Part shown: positions 63,266-64,000 of the stretch, in pieces
Position numbering within the stretch: the first letter of the stretch is position 1
Layout of the letters: every line of letters begins with the position of its first letter
Assembly (NCBI GenBank): GCA_036924285.1
Contig: JAYKYS010000015.1
Location: 9,176,001-9,240,000 of the forward strand
Direction of reading: 5' to 3'
DNA: 64,000 nucleotides
Source of the DNA: Asterella californica
Lineage: Eukaryota > Streptophyta > Marchantiopsida > Marchantiales > Aytoniaceae
Program-made: the position numbers and the translations under genes
The notes under the pieces: generated by a model
The model's input: the letters and a program-made list of their open reading frames with translations, nothing else
Databases searched by the model: none
Told to the model about the DNA's origin: nothing

Positions 63266-64000
63266 AAGAAGGAAGATGCTCTGCTCTCGGACAGATGATG
63301 ATGAACTGTAGCCTAAACAGAGTCTGCGGAAGATATCGCCTCTTTTTGTGGGAAGGGAGTGGTGAAACAACAGCTTATCTCATCCCGTGTCCTCTGACCA
63401 CAGTGGCTAACAGATTCTCACAAACAAATGCACTTGCTCCCAGACAAAGAAGCTAGCCTTTCCTTCTCCCTTGACGCAAATCCGGTTCGAGCCTCTCGTC
63501 TGGTAGAGTCCTAACAAAATCAGCTGCTCCATGGACCATGTCTACTACTCGAATTCCGTAGGTGGGCAGAAGCTCGGAATAGGAATTCGTCTCTAGTAGT
63601 CAAAAGCAGATGTTGTATTTGGTCAATGGTCAAAAACGTGCAAACGTGAAAGGTCGGAGGATGTAATCTTTCACTTCCTGGTACGCACTTCTCAATAAGA
63701 ATAAAAACCAATCTTTTGATTGTTCACAGATGTTTCTCTTCTGCTTACTTCGAGATCAGTAAGTTGTCTTCAAATGTCAAGAGAATGTAGACGGGGAGGA
63801 TAGGACACCAAATTTGAAAAGCTCGATGTGTAGGAATCCACATTCTTCTCATCTAATGGGAAAGAAGGCGACCATGCGTGCAAGTGCTTTCCTCCAACAT
63901 ACATACACATGATGGCATTGTTAGAATAGTTTTTGTGACTAATAGAAGGAGGACATATGTCTATACACTCTGTCACCTAGGGAGATGTCTAACATTCGCC

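Larger units (their letters stand above)
59982..64000. other. Downstream intergenic DNA with microsatellites, no gene seen
   Basis: No recognisable coding sequence on either strand. Simple repeats include TAGA (60,128-60,168), poly-C of 19 (60,237-60,255), TAG (61,307-61,334), CTTT/CTTCC (about 62,280-62,310), TA (62,533-62,547) and GA preceded by TG (63,197-63,260). Several long ORFs here are by-products of these repeats. Confidence 0.6.

Noticed and set aside
61997..63456. Several overlapping ORFs downstream of the decarboxylase
   Set aside because: They owe their length to GA, CTTT and TAG repeats, or lie opposite one another. No domain is seen.
1..64000. CRISPR arrays, bacterial operons, rRNA genes, defence systems
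   Set aside because: No direct-repeat/spacer arrays, no bacterial-type gene packing and no rRNA sequence. The window is eukaryotic nuclear DNA dominated by retroelements.

Overview
The window looks like nuclear DNA of a plant-lineage (streptophyte) eukaryote. The evidence is one spliced housekeeping gene, a plant-type S-adenosylmethionine decarboxylase at 58.2-60.0 kb, plus a thick nest of Ty3/gypsy LTR retrotransposons and AT-rich intergenic DNA. A bryophyte or other early-diverging streptophyte is my guess, because the reverse transcriptase lineage does not read like the usual angiosperm ones. The species cannot be settled from the sequence.

Region 1 (1-39,047) is one old Ty3/gypsy element (family A, here A-old) that has been filled with other elements. 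Its 5' LTR starts left of the window and ends at 1,581; its 3' LTR ends at 39,047. Removing the nested insertions leaves about 9.7 kb, plus about 0.37 kb missing on the left, which matches the 9,991-bp length of the younger family A copy. The central coding block of A-old (end of gag, protease, RT, RNase H, first part of integrase) is inverted in place. Nested inside are: a solo LTR (6,210-7,527, minus strand); family B (8,056-25,340, plus strand), which itself carries a very young family D element (11,747-20,320, minus strand, LTRs that read as identical); a 720-bp Mutator-like non-autonomous DNA element (26,110-26,829) with a 9-bp duplication; and a younger family A element (A-young, 27,466-37,456) inserted in the 3' LTR of A-old. 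The LTR elements that can be checked have 4-bp target duplications.

Families A and B share an unusual plan: ORF1 encodes gag, a CCHC knuckle and an aspartic protease with Asp-His-Gly in place of Asp-Thr/Ser-Gly. ORF2 encodes RT (FLDD), RNase H and integrase in the -1 frame. At the join there is a GGGTTTT heptamer followed by a hairpin, a complete candidate -1 ribosomal frameshift signal. The family A LTR also carries a tRNA-like cloverleaf with a Pol III B-box match and a strongly self-pairing region. Family D is a single-ORF gag-pol element with a tRNA-Glu-type primer site and two additional small ORFs upstream of gag.

Region 2 (39,048-57,400) is AT-rich, with no gene I can defend. It has regularly spaced hairpins, a foldback MITE-like element, a degenerate GC-richer minisatellite and short duplications. 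Region 3 (57,400-60,000) holds the decarboxylase gene with a TATA box, a spliced leader and a candidate conserved upstream ORF; its protein has a C-terminal extension of about 240 residues beyond the normal family length. Region 4 (60,000-64,000) has many microsatellites and no recognisable gene.
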